Assembly: GCA_034006985.1 (NCBI GenBank)
Contig: JAVERT010000004.1
Span: forward strand, 90,205-154,204
Length of the DNA: 64,000 nt
Direction of reading: 5' to 3'
Source: Gudongella sp034006985
GTDB lineage: Bacteria > Bacillota > Clostridia > Tissierellales > Tissierellaceae
In this document: positions 18,067-25,957 of the stretch, in pieces
How the letters are laid out: every line of letters starts with the position of its first letter
Position numbering within the stretch: position 1 is the first letter of the stretch
The notes under the pieces: model-generated
Seen by the model: the letters and a program-made list of their open reading frames with translations, nothing else
Databases searched by the model: none
What the model was told of the DNA's origin: nothing
Made by a program: the position numbers and the translations under genes

Positions 18067-18147
18067 AATCTCTCCTTTCATATTACAATTCTTACTTACT
18101 AATCTAATTACCCTCTATATAACGCTTATCAACATTGGCCTTTATAA

Positions 18148-18180
18148 TAAAAAACTCTCTATTTAAGAGAGTTTTTTTAT
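18148..18180 (-). terminator. Terminator after the carbamate kinase operon
   Basis: A perfect 9-bp stem AAACTCTCT / AGAGAGTTT has a 5-nt loop ATTTA, with A-runs and T-runs on both sides, so it can work in both directions. It closes the PucR-FdrA-DUF1116-carbamate kinase unit. Confidence 0.85.
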
Positions 18181-18244
18181 ATCTATTGTTTGTTATTAAT
18201 CTTTAATGATTTATTATGTTTTTAATACATAATAAAACTTGAAA

Positions 18245-19177
18245 TTAAGAATGAATCGTTGTTCCAGTTTGACCATCAATTGCTTTTTTTGCACTCTCTA
18301 ATGATGTAATAATCGCTGTTCTTTTATTTTTTGACTGAACAAAATCTATTGCAGCTCTTACTTTAGGTAGCATACTCCCTGGTGCAAATTGACCTTCTTC
18401 AATATATTTTAATGCATCCTCAATTGTAATATTATCTAGATTAATTTGATCTGGTTTTCCAAAATTAATTGCAATTTTTTCTACTGCTGTTAGTATAAAT
18501 AGAGTATCACAATCTAGAATTTCAGCTAATTTTTCACTTGCTAGATCCTTATCAACAACAGCAGGTACTCCAATTAAAGCATTTCCCTTCTTAATACTAG
18601 GGATACCCCCTCCTCCTGCTGCAATTACAATGTGCCCTCTATTTACAATATCATTAATAATGTCTTTTTCTACAATGTCCAATGGCTTTGGTGATGCTAC
18701 CACTCTTCTGTATCCTCTTCCTGAGTCTTCAATCATTGTATACCCTTTTTCTATAATTAATTTATCGGATTCTTGCTTGCTATAAAATCCTCCTATTGGT
18801 TTTGTAGGATGCTTAAAAGCATAATCATTCTCATCTACTATTACCTGAGTTACTATGGCTATTACGGATTTCTTTAAATCTCTATTTTTTAATTCGAAAT
18901 CGATAGCATTTTGAAGATGATACCCAATATAACCTTGACTCATAGCAGCGCATTCAGGGAATGGCATTTCTGGAATTTTTTTATCTATTCTTGATGATAT
19001 TTCAAAACCAGAGTTTATCATTCCAATTTGAGGTCCATTCCCATGTACTATTACCACGGTATGACCTTCTTCAACTAAGTCTACTATTGGTTTAGCTGTT
19101 TCCTTAACCAGCATTATTTGTTCTTGGGGAGTATCTCCAAGTGCATTTCCACCAAGTGCAATCATTATTTTACTCAT
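18245..19177 (-). CDS. arcC: Carbamate kinase
   Basis: The enzyme converts carbamoyl phosphate and ADP to ATP, CO2 and ammonia. The 310-residue protein starts MSKIMIALGGNALGDTP and has VIVHGNGPQIG, AAGGGGIP and PGSMLPKVRAA, all carbamate-kinase signatures of the amino acid kinase fold. It ends the operon, 36 nt after the DUF1116 gene, behind AAGGAGAGG. With FdrA and DUF1116 next to it and no ornithine carbamoyltransferase or arginine deiminase, its carbamoyl phosphate more likely comes from a purine/allantoin-type carbamoyl compound than from arginine. Confidence 0.95.
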   Translation of the reverse strand: MSKIMIALGGNALGDTPQEQIMLVKETAKPIVDLVEEGHTVVIVHGNGPQIGMINSGFEISSRIDKKIPEMPFPECAAMSQGYIGYHLQNAIDFELKNRDLKKSVIAIVTQVIVDENDYAFKHPTKPIGGFYSKQESDKLIIEKGYTMIEDSGRGYRRVVASPKPLDIVEKDIINDIVNRGHIVIAAGGGGIPSIKKGNALIGVPAVVDKDLASEKLAEILDCDTLFILTAVEKIAINFGKPDQINLDNITIEDALKYIEEGQFAPGSMLPKVRAAIDFVQSKNKRTAIITSLESAKKAIDGQTGTTIHS

Positions 19178-19213
19178 TATACCTCTCCTTAGTCAGTTCA
19201 ATTAATTACATTT

Positions 19214-20473
19214 TTATTGATTTGTATATTTTTCTACTAAGGCTTCTAGAGCTTGAGTAAAGCAAGCAAGAGGTGCCCTTACTGTACCTGCACCTATTTG
19301 ACCTACTCCTGCTTTTTTATGTGCTATTCCTGTATTAATTAAAGGCGTAATTCCCGTTTCTACAACCTTTCTTATATCTATTCCAAGACATGCTCCCTTA
19401 AAGTCCCAAGTTGGAATTGATAAATTAGGATTATGGTCTATGCAAATCTCTTTCATTTCATTGCTTATATTTTGTGCTGCATCGAATCCACCTGCACCTA
19501 CAAATCTTGTTACACCGGGAGCAGCAATCATAGCCATACCACCCACACCAAAAGTTTCTGTAATAGCACTATCTCCTATATCTGGATTAGCATCCTCTTG
19601 AGAATATCCTGTGAAAAATAGACCTTCTGGCATATTTACAGGTGCCTTAAACCATCTATCGCCCATTCCAGATACCCTTATTGCAAATTCATAACCATTT
19701 CTAGTCATAGCAGTTACAACTGTTCCCTCCTCAATAGTCCTAGCAGAATCCATCACTGATTTCCCAAATGCCATCATAATATTTAAGAAAAATTGGTCAG
19801 TATCAGCTAAAAATTTGGTTACACTTTCTAAATCATTTTTGCTAATATCCGCTTTTAATAAAAATGGCATAATATCCTTCATAAATAATGCAGATGCTGC
19901 TATATTCCTTTGATGAAATTCATCTCCCATTGTAATAGCTTTTGCTACTATTACATTTAAGTTCATACCCTCCTCCATTAACTTAACTGCTTTAGACAAC
20001 GCAGGTCCTAATACTTCTTTCATCCAATGAAGTCTGTTTACAACCTCTTCATTATAAGCTCCAAATCTAAGCACTTGTCCAATACCTTCGTTCATAATGC
20101 AGAATGCTCTATTTCCTAAATCTTTGTTTTCTACTACAAATACCGGCATATTACCTGAAGTTATTCCACCCATTGGTCCAACAGCATTTACATGATGGCA
20201 AGGAATAAACTCTACTTCTCCACTAGAAAGAAGTTTGTCAGCTTCCTCTCTAATAGTTGCCCAGCCTTCAAATATTGCAGCACCATAGCAAGATCCTTTC
20301 ATAGGTTCTGTCATTTGTTCCCATTTAATAGGTGGTCCTGCATGCAACAATGTTTTATTATTCAATTCCTTAATTACACTTTTGGCTGGCACAACATCCA
20401 CTAAATATGGTTGTGCTGATATTACCTTATCAATAACTGCTTGGTTGGCTTCATTAATATTAATAAATTTCAT
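19214..20473 (-). CDS. allG: DUF1116 protein (AllG/YlbE-like carbamoyltransferase subunit)
   Basis: The 419-residue protein matches the DUF1116 family (E. coli YlbE, now tied to oxamate carbamoyltransferase as AllG). Recognisable parts are PIKWEQMTEPMKGSC, HHVNAVGPMGGITSG, MGDEFHQRNIAAS, RNGYEFAIRVSG and GVGGMAMIAAPGV. In E. coli, AllF (FdrA), AllG and AllH together make carbamoyl phosphate from a carbamoylated product of allantoin breakdown, and carbamate kinase then makes ATP. Here the gene sits between fdrA and carbamate kinase, as expected. AllH (DUF2877) is not in the operon. AAGGAGGAG precedes the ATG. Confidence 0.85.
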   Translation of the reverse strand: MKFININEANQAVIDKVISAQPYLVDVVPAKSVIKELNNKTLLHAGPPIKWEQMTEPMKGSCYGAAIFEGWATIREEADKLLSSGEVEFIPCHHVNAVGPMGGITSGNMPVFVVENKDLGNRAFCIMNEGIGQVLRFGAYNEEVVNRLHWMKEVLGPALSKAVKLMEEGMNLNVIVAKAITMGDEFHQRNIAASALFMKDIMPFLLKADISKNDLESVTKFLADTDQFFLNIMMAFGKSVMDSARTIEEGTVVTAMTRNGYEFAIRVSGMGDRWFKAPVNMPEGLFFTGYSQEDANPDIGDSAITETFGVGGMAMIAAPGVTRFVGAGGFDAAQNISNEMKEICIDHNPNLSIPTWDFKGACLGIDIRKVVETGITPLINTGIAHKKAGVGQIGAGTVRAPLACFTQALEALVEKYTNQ

Positions 20474-20489
20474 TTTTCTCCTCCTTGAT

Positions 20490-22205
20490 CTAAAAAGAAT
20501 TCAATTTATCTAACAGATTTTGCATTTTTTTGTCTCCACCCGCAATCGGAGCCCAATTATATTGAACAACTTTACCATTATGTTTCAAAATAGTTTTGGC
20601 AAAGTTTTCAAGCCCAATATTGATTACACCTATTTCATTATTTAAGAATAAATCAGCATTGTCATTTTCAATTTTAAATTTTCTATTCCCATTTATATAT
20701 TCCAATGCCTCAATTGCCATATATGAAGCCTTAGCATTTGTATCTAAAACTAGTACTCCTGCATCCATTAACTTCTCAACTTGAGAGCTATAACTCTGAA
20801 TATCTTCTTCAGTACCGCAAACAGAAGCAATGAAAAGTATTTCTTCCCCTTTTGCTCTCTTAGTCTTAATGACATTTATTATTGAAGGAGCTAACGCGCC
20901 GGCCATATCTTCATTTGAACCATAACCTAATACATTGTCAAATAAAACTATAGCTATATCATCTTTATTTATTAGGTTATTTATTGCATCTACTCTAGTC
21001 TTTGGATCTATCATAGGATGAGGTCTACCTTTAGTATACATATCATCTCCAAAGTCAATAATCTCATGGCCTTCAAAATTTAGCATATAGCCTTCTTTTT
21101 TTATGTCATCTTTTATATCAAAATGATCCTTCAATAGTATAGCTGCTTCTCCAGCCAATGTTCCTCCGCCAAAAAAACCATTAATTTTTCGTTGTACAAT
21201 ATTATTTCGTATCTTCTCTAATTTTTCTTTAATTCCTTCTATTTGACTTCTATATTCCCTTGTTTCGTTAGCGATTAATAATGCTTTAAGAGCAGCTTGT
21301 TCTATAGTCCAGACATAATTTATATTTTTTTCTTCACCCAGTGGTTTTTCTCCCAAGAACAACGCAACCACATTTTTATCTAGCGTTTTAAAAGTTTCAA
21401 TTATCTTGTCTCTCACTGTTGGAGCTGGCGGTTTTGAAATAAATACTATTACATCAGTATTTTCATCTCTATTTAGCATGTATAAAGCATCTATGGCTGA
21501 TACTCCACCTATTTCTTCATATAAATCTCTACCACCAATACCTATGGCATGAGACACACCACCGCCATTTCTTCCTATAACAGATGTAATCTCTTGGATA
21601 CCTGTCCCAGATGCACCTACCACGCCTATATTCCCTTTAGGTACTATATTAGCAAATGCTAATGGAATATTTGATAATATCCCAGTTCCACAATCAGGTC
21701 CCATAACCAATAGTCCTTTTGTATGAGCTTTATCTTTTAATTTTTTTTCATCTTCTTTAGAAACGTTATCACTAAAAATAAATGTGTTTATATTTCTATC
21801 CAAGAGTCTATCAGCCTCTTTATAAACATATTCTCCAGGAATTGATATTAAAGCTAAATTGGCACCTGGCAAACTCTTTAACGCGCTATCTAAGGTCCTA
21901 GATACCATAAGCTTCGAGCCACTGGATTTTGTGGATAATTCTTTAATAAAATTATCTAATTCACCTGCAATCATACTTACTAATCCATTGTCATCAGTAT
22001 CTACTGATATACATATATCGTTAGGTCCTGCTTGACTAAATTCTTCTACATACATTTCAGTATTTTTAAATATTCCTATATTTGCTGGAGTTCCCATCAT
22101 TATTGATACTTTATTAATTCCATCTAAATCTGAAAGTTTACTACTCAAAACCATAAGATTTACCGAGTCCTGATAGGTATTTTTTTTTATTAATCCATAA
22201 ATCAA
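20490..22205 (-). CDS. fdrA: FdrA (AllF-like) acyl-CoA-synthetase-fold carbamoyltransferase subunit
   Basis: The protein of about 570 residues has two succinyl-CoA-synthetase-like Rossmann and flavodoxin-like halves. I see IFSDNVSKEDE and the phosphate-binding VVGASGTGIQEITSVIGRNG with GIGIGGRDL nearby in the first half, and GFFGGGTLAGEA and DNVLGYGSNEDMAGAL in the second. FdrA proteins are about 550-570 residues, so this is full length. It is thought to act with DUF1116 protein in transferring a carbamoyl group to phosphate. I favour the TTG at 22205, 8 nt after AAGGAG. The GTG at 22214 overlaps that site. The PucR gene is 59 nt upstream. Confidence 0.88.
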   Translation of the reverse strand: MIYGLIKKNTYQDSVNLMVLSSKLSDLDGINKVSIMMGTPANIGIFKNTEMYVEEFSQAGPNDICISVDTDDNGLVSMIAGELDNFIKELSTKSSGSKLMVSRTLDSALKSLPGANLALISIPGEYVYKEADRLLDRNINTFIFSDNVSKEDEKKLKDKAHTKGLLVMGPDCGTGILSNIPLAFANIVPKGNIGVVGASGTGIQEITSVIGRNGGGVSHAIGIGGRDLYEEIGGVSAIDALYMLNRDENTDVIVFISKPPAPTVRDKIIETFKTLDKNVVALFLGEKPLGEEKNINYVWTIEQAALKALLIANETREYRSQIEGIKEKLEKIRNNIVQRKINGFFGGGTLAGEAAILLKDHFDIKDDIKKEGYMLNFEGHEIIDFGDDMYTKGRPHPMIDPKTRVDAINNLINKDDIAIVLFDNVLGYGSNEDMAGALAPSIINVIKTKRAKGEEILFIASVCGTEEDIQSYSSQVEKLMDAGVLVLDTNAKASYMAIEALEYINGNRKFKIENDNADLFLNNEIGVINIGLENFAKTILKHNGKVVQYNWAPIAGGDKKMQNLLDKLNSF

Positions 22206-22273
22206 TTTCTTCACTCCTTCTTTAAAATTTAAACACTATCTTCTTTCTAGATATAATTATTTACAACTATATC

Positions 22274-23890
22274 TTAACTAGGCTGCTTTTCTAAATATTT
22301 TAATATCTTTATTGCAAACTGGATCTCAAGTAATGAATCTGCGTTTTTTATATCAATTCCAACAAGTTCTTTTATTTGTTCAAGTCTATATGAAACTGTT
22401 TTGGGATGGATAAATAGTTCATCTGCCGTCAAATTTATATGTTGATTGTTTTTTATATAAACCTCCAATGTATTCATTAACTCTTTATTCTTTAACTTAT
22501 CAATCTCCATAAGTTTCAACATGCTTTTTGGCATATATTTGGTTATATCACTATCCTTCGATATATCAGTTATTATCTTATATATACCAAGTTCTTCATA
22601 GCTAAGTACAAAACCCTGGTTGTAAATATCTTCACCTATTATTATAGTATTCATTGCTTCTTCATAACTTTTTTTAATTTCTGCAAAGCCATTTGCTATA
22701 GTCCCTATACCTGTGCTAAAACATCTATTTGACTTATAGCTTCCCATTTCTTCACTTATACTTTTAATTTCCTCCTTTATCTCCATTGTTGTAATACTAT
22801 CATTTTTCCCGTTATTTATTGTATTTATAAAAAGTACTACATAATCATTCTTAAGAGAGTAAACGCCGTTGTGTTTTTTTACAAAATCACCTAAATATTT
22901 TTTTAAACTAAATTTTATGATATCTAACTTGCAATTTAACTTTAATACTAAAATAATATAAGGAGCATATAAATCAATTCCTGCTATGTTTGCTCTTTCT
23001 AATAGAGAACTGCTTATTTTAGGTAAACCAAATATTAAATCATCAACTATATTATTCATAAATCGTTCTTCAACTTCTTTAATAGCTATATTTTTAGCCA
23101 TTATCAAAGCAATATTGGTGCAAGCATTCTCAATTGCTAATAGGTCCATATCATCTACAACTTTATTCATTTCAATAATTACAAGGTAGGACTTTGTATT
23201 TTCTAAAGCAGATACTTCAAATATCCACTCCTTTACTTTTTCATCCTTATCATCAATTCTAATTTCAGAAAATACTTGAGTTTTATTTGATATACTTTGT
23301 TTGAAATTACGATTTTTGGTTATGTCTTTAGCATTTTTTAGAGTAGTCAGCATCAAATTATAGTTTTTATCATAAATTGATACTGGGTTTCCAATAATCT
23401 CTGAAATTGTTTCTAGAACAACTTTTAAGGGATAATCTTTAATTGCCATTTCTCTAAATTTTTCATGTATTGACTTAAAATAGCTTAAACGATTTACTTG
23501 ATTTTCCATAACCTCGGCCATTACTGGATACATAAGATCCGTATAAAAAAGATGTCTAGGGACTTGTATTATAGGTACGCAGTTTTTATTACCCCAAGAT
23601 ATCAATTCTTTTGGTACACTATCATAGACCTTACCTTTTTTAATTATTATTGCACTAACTCGTTTAGCAAGAAGGTTGTTAAAGAAATTTATCATTTCAT
23701 CATCACTATAATCTTTTAATGGTATTAAACTAGTTAAAAGTGCTTCCCCTCCTCTTAACCATTCATTTATGGTGGTGTCTTCCATAATTGTAATTCCAGA
23801 AACTTCATTTAGTAAGCCTTTGGAACCTCCAACGAGAATGGAATCTTTATATGCTTGTAATTTTAATAATTTTTCTACTGTTAATTTCAT
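22274..23890 (-). CDS. PucR-family transcriptional regulator
   Basis: The 538-residue protein has the PucR N-terminal domain (about 1-125, from MKLTVEKLLKLQAYKDSILVGG), a central GAF/GGDEF-like sensor region (about 140-420) and a C-terminal PucR helix-turn-helix (about 475-535: NLTADELFIHPKTVSYRLEQI). The family activates purine-catabolism genes in Bacillus and related carbon or nitrogen pathways elsewhere. It is the first gene of the unit with fdrA, DUF1116 and carbamate kinase, so it probably controls that unit in response to a purine-derived or carbamoyl compound. The effector is unknown. AGGGTGATCTA precedes the ATG. Confidence 0.9.
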   Translation of the reverse strand: MKLTVEKLLKLQAYKDSILVGGSKGLLNEVSGITIMEDTTINEWLRGGEALLTSLIPLKDYSDDEMINFFNNLLAKRVSAIIIKKGKVYDSVPKELISWGNKNCVPIIQVPRHLFYTDLMYPVMAEVMENQVNRLSYFKSIHEKFREMAIKDYPLKVVLETISEIIGNPVSIYDKNYNLMLTTLKNAKDITKNRNFKQSISNKTQVFSEIRIDDKDEKVKEWIFEVSALENTKSYLVIIEMNKVVDDMDLLAIENACTNIALIMAKNIAIKEVEERFMNNIVDDLIFGLPKISSSLLERANIAGIDLYAPYIILVLKLNCKLDIIKFSLKKYLGDFVKKHNGVYSLKNDYVVLFINTINNGKNDSITTMEIKEEIKSISEEMGSYKSNRCFSTGIGTIANGFAEIKKSYEEAMNTIIIGEDIYNQGFVLSYEELGIYKIITDISKDSDITKYMPKSMLKLMEIDKLKNKELMNTLEVYIKNNQHINLTADELFIHPKTVSYRLEQIKELVGIDIKNADSLLEIQFAIKILKYLEKQPS

Positions 23891-24125
23891 TAGATCACCC
23901 TCAACTTTGCAAATATAACACTTTCAAGTTATTATTTGCTTATATTTTTATATTATCCTTAATTATATTGATTGTCATTATCTTCATGAGATAGTATTTG
24001 ATTGTATTATGCTCCCTTCGGGATAGTTTAGTAATTTTTATTTAACAATTGATTTGCCTCAAAGTTAAAAAATTATATTTTTATGCTAGAATATAATTAT
24101 TACTAGTATAAGGAGATTTAAATTT

Positions 24126-24959
24126 ATGAGTTTTAAAGATTTAAAAAATAATACCAATCCCATAATTTATAAAAGTAGACTAGAAAACACAAAAGGAAAT
24201 ATCTTATATTTTCATGGTGGTGGATTTATCTTTGGAAGCAATGATGACCTCCCGGACTATCATATAAAAATGATAACAGAAGCAGGTTATGATATATTAT
24301 CATTTAATTATCCACTATCACCAGAATCTGATTTTAAAAATATAATTCAATACATTATAGAAACGATAAACCAAACTACTAAATATATGAATAAGCCATA
24401 TTTCTTATGGGGTCGTTCTTCTGGTGCCTATCTCTGTTTATTAGTTGTTTCTAAAGACCTCTATGAAAAACCTAGTGGAATAATTTCATATTATGGTTAT
24501 GGATTTTTATTACCAAAGTGGTATGATACTCCAAGTAGTTATTACCTGAAATATCCACCTATAGAATATAACTCTGTTAAAAATTTGATTCAAAATGAAA
24601 TTATATTAAGCGCTCCTATTAACCCAAGATTCCTACTCTACTTATATGCTAGACAAACTGGTAACTGGTTAAAAACTATTTCTGACCTAACCACAGAAAA
24701 CTTTTTAGATAGATATAGCTTGCTAAATACTAATTTTGATCATTACCCACCTGTATTATTAGTCCATAACACAAGAGATAATGATGTTCCATATGAGGAA
24801 AGTTTTATTCTTTCAACTAGAATAAGTAATTCAAAATTGATTACATTTTCAACATTAGGCCATGATTTTGATAAAGATACTACTAATATCAATACTTTAA
24901 AATTGATTAAAGAAACAATCCAATTCTTAGATAATAATACTGCAAAAGCTAAGAGATAG
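24126..24959 (+). CDS. Alpha/beta hydrolase (HSL/esterase type)
   Basis: The 277-residue cytosolic protein has the oxyanion-hole motif HGGG (YFHGGGFIFGS, about 29-39) of the hormone-sensitive-lipase esterases, the nucleophile elbow GRSSG (Ser at about 99), an acid residue in NTRDNDVPYEES and the histidine in LGHDFD. All of the triad is therefore present. The substrate is unknown, and short-chain esters are usual. The ATG follows AAGGAGATTTAAATTT. The gene is divergent from pucR and stands alone. Its last eight codons and stop are part of a 27-bp inverted repeat. Confidence 0.87.
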   Translation: MSFKDLKNNTNPIIYKSRLENTKGNILYFHGGGFIFGSNDDLPDYHIKMITEAGYDILSFNYPLSPESDFKNIIQYIIETINQTTKYMNKPYFLWGRSSGAYLCLLVVSKDLYEKPSGIISYYGYGFLLPKWYDTPSSYYLKYPPIEYNSVKNLIQNEIILSAPINPRFLLYLYARQTGNWLKTISDLTTENFLDRYSLLNTNFDHYPPVLLVHNTRDNDVPYEESFILSTRISNSKLITFSTLGHDFDKDTTNINTLKLIKETIQFLDNNTAKAKR

Positions 24960-24991
24960 AATTTATTCTATCTCTTAGCTTTTGCAGTATT
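24936..24991. terminator. Bidirectional terminator, 27-bp perfect inverted repeat
   Basis: Arms 24936-24962 and 24965-24991 are perfect reverse complements with a 2-nt spacer. The left arm contains the stop of the alpha/beta hydrolase, and the right arm ends 6 nt before the end of the converging GIY-YIG gene. Each strand has a short T-run in the arm (AGCTTTTGC), so it can serve both genes. Confidence 0.75.
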
Positions 24992-24997
24992 TAAAGT

Positions 24998-25342
24998 TTA
25001 CTTATAAAATTCCATTCCTTTATTAAATAGCTTATCCTCCCAAATCATTTGTAATATTTTTAATTCATCTTTATAATCTACCTTTAATTCATTTTTATCA
25101 TATTCTAATTTCTCGAGTATCTCAATTGTAAAATCTATTCCTCCGTTTTCTTTCCACTTTATCTGAAGTTCTTTGTTTGGGTAATTACCATAGTCTAGTT
25201 GAAATTTCGCACGATTCATCGCACTCTTCAGATTTTTAGTCTCTTGTATATAACACTTTGAATCCGTATTAGATTTAATGATAAATATACCCATATTCGG
25301 TTTGGAATTCTTATATAATTCTTTAAGCTCTTTTTTATCCAT
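24998..25342 (-). CDS. GIY-YIG nuclease family protein
   Basis: The 114-residue protein is a small member of the GIY-YIG group that occurs as stand-alone genes in clostridia and bacilli. The degenerate motif is MGIFIIKSNTDSKCYIQ (GIF...CYI replacing GIY...YIG), followed by an arginine-containing helix (AMNRAKFQL) and a conserved glutamate later. The motif is altered, so nuclease activity is uncertain and the cellular role is unknown. An ATG start follows AAAGAGGATTT. Confidence 0.72.
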   Translation of the reverse strand: MDKKELKELYKNSKPNMGIFIIKSNTDSKCYIQETKNLKSAMNRAKFQLDYGNYPNKELQIKWKENGGIDFTIEILEKLEYDKNELKVDYKDELKILQMIWEDKLFNKGMEFYK

Positions 25343-25380
25343 ATATAAATCCTCTTTTCTTTAATATTAAGTTTCTACTT

Positions 25381-25767
25381 CTATTCTATTTTTGATTTTT
25401 CATTCCCCCTATTTAAGTTATCTTCTACTCTGTATAGGACAATTTTTCTTATCAAGTCAAGTGGTAATGGTTTATCAATGGGAAACTGTACTGATCCCTT
25501 TGCTCTTTTGTATGCAGATAATTCATTTTCGAATGCATCTATTCCACCAGGTGTTGGATAAAAGCCAATATGATTTTTATATGCAGCAAAATAAACTAAA
25601 TTTCCATTTAAATAGAAAGTAGGTATCTTATAACTAATTTTTTCTTTAGCTTCGGGTGCTACTTCTTTTATAACAGCCCTCAACTCTTGAAGAATGACCT
25701 GAATTTCATTTGGAAATTGTATAATATATCTATCAATCGTTTTAATAATAAATTTATCATCTTCCAA
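25381..25767 (-). CDS. DUF1801 (YdhG/iron-chaperone-like) family protein
   Basis: The 128-residue protein carries the DUF1801 fold. Its markers are AKEKISYKIPTFYLNGNLVYFAAYKNHIGFYPTP and the C-terminal SVQFPIDKPLP segment, which resemble YdhG and frataxin-like Fra proteins of Firmicutes. Some family members bind iron. For this one the role is not known. The start is TTG at 25767 behind AGGAGGCG at good spacing. It precedes the GIY-YIG gene on the same strand. Confidence 0.8.
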   Translation of the reverse strand: MEDDKFIIKTIDRYIIQFPNEIQVILQELRAVIKEVAPEAKEKISYKIPTFYLNGNLVYFAAYKNHIGFYPTPGGIDAFENELSAYKRAKGSVQFPIDKPLPLDLIRKIVLYRVEDNLNRGNEKSKIE

Positions 25768-25874
25768 ATAAGACGCCTCCTTAATATTTTACTATAAATA
25801 TACAGCTTTATAGTATTGAATTTATTTAGTTTACCTCAATTGATTTAAAAATAATATATATTTAAATTATAACA

Positions 25875-25929
25875 AAAAAAAGGATGTATTGTACAATGAA
25901 TCTTTTTTGACTCATTGTACAATACATCT
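25875..25929 (-). terminator. Terminator of the RCC1-SLH gene
   Basis: A perfect 17-bp stem (25883-25899 with 25912-25928) encloses a 12-nt loop and, on the minus strand, is followed by eight T. It begins about 30 nt after the stop at 25958. The arms contain the palindrome TATTGTACAATA. Confidence 0.85.
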
Positions 25930-25957
25930 TCAATTAGTTTTTTAAAAAAATATATGA

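Noticed and set aside
25883..25928. 17-bp inverted repeat considered as a mobile element end
   Set aside because: An eight-T tail follows on the minus strand and it stands just after the RCC1-SLH stop, so a terminator explains it. I saw no target-site duplication.
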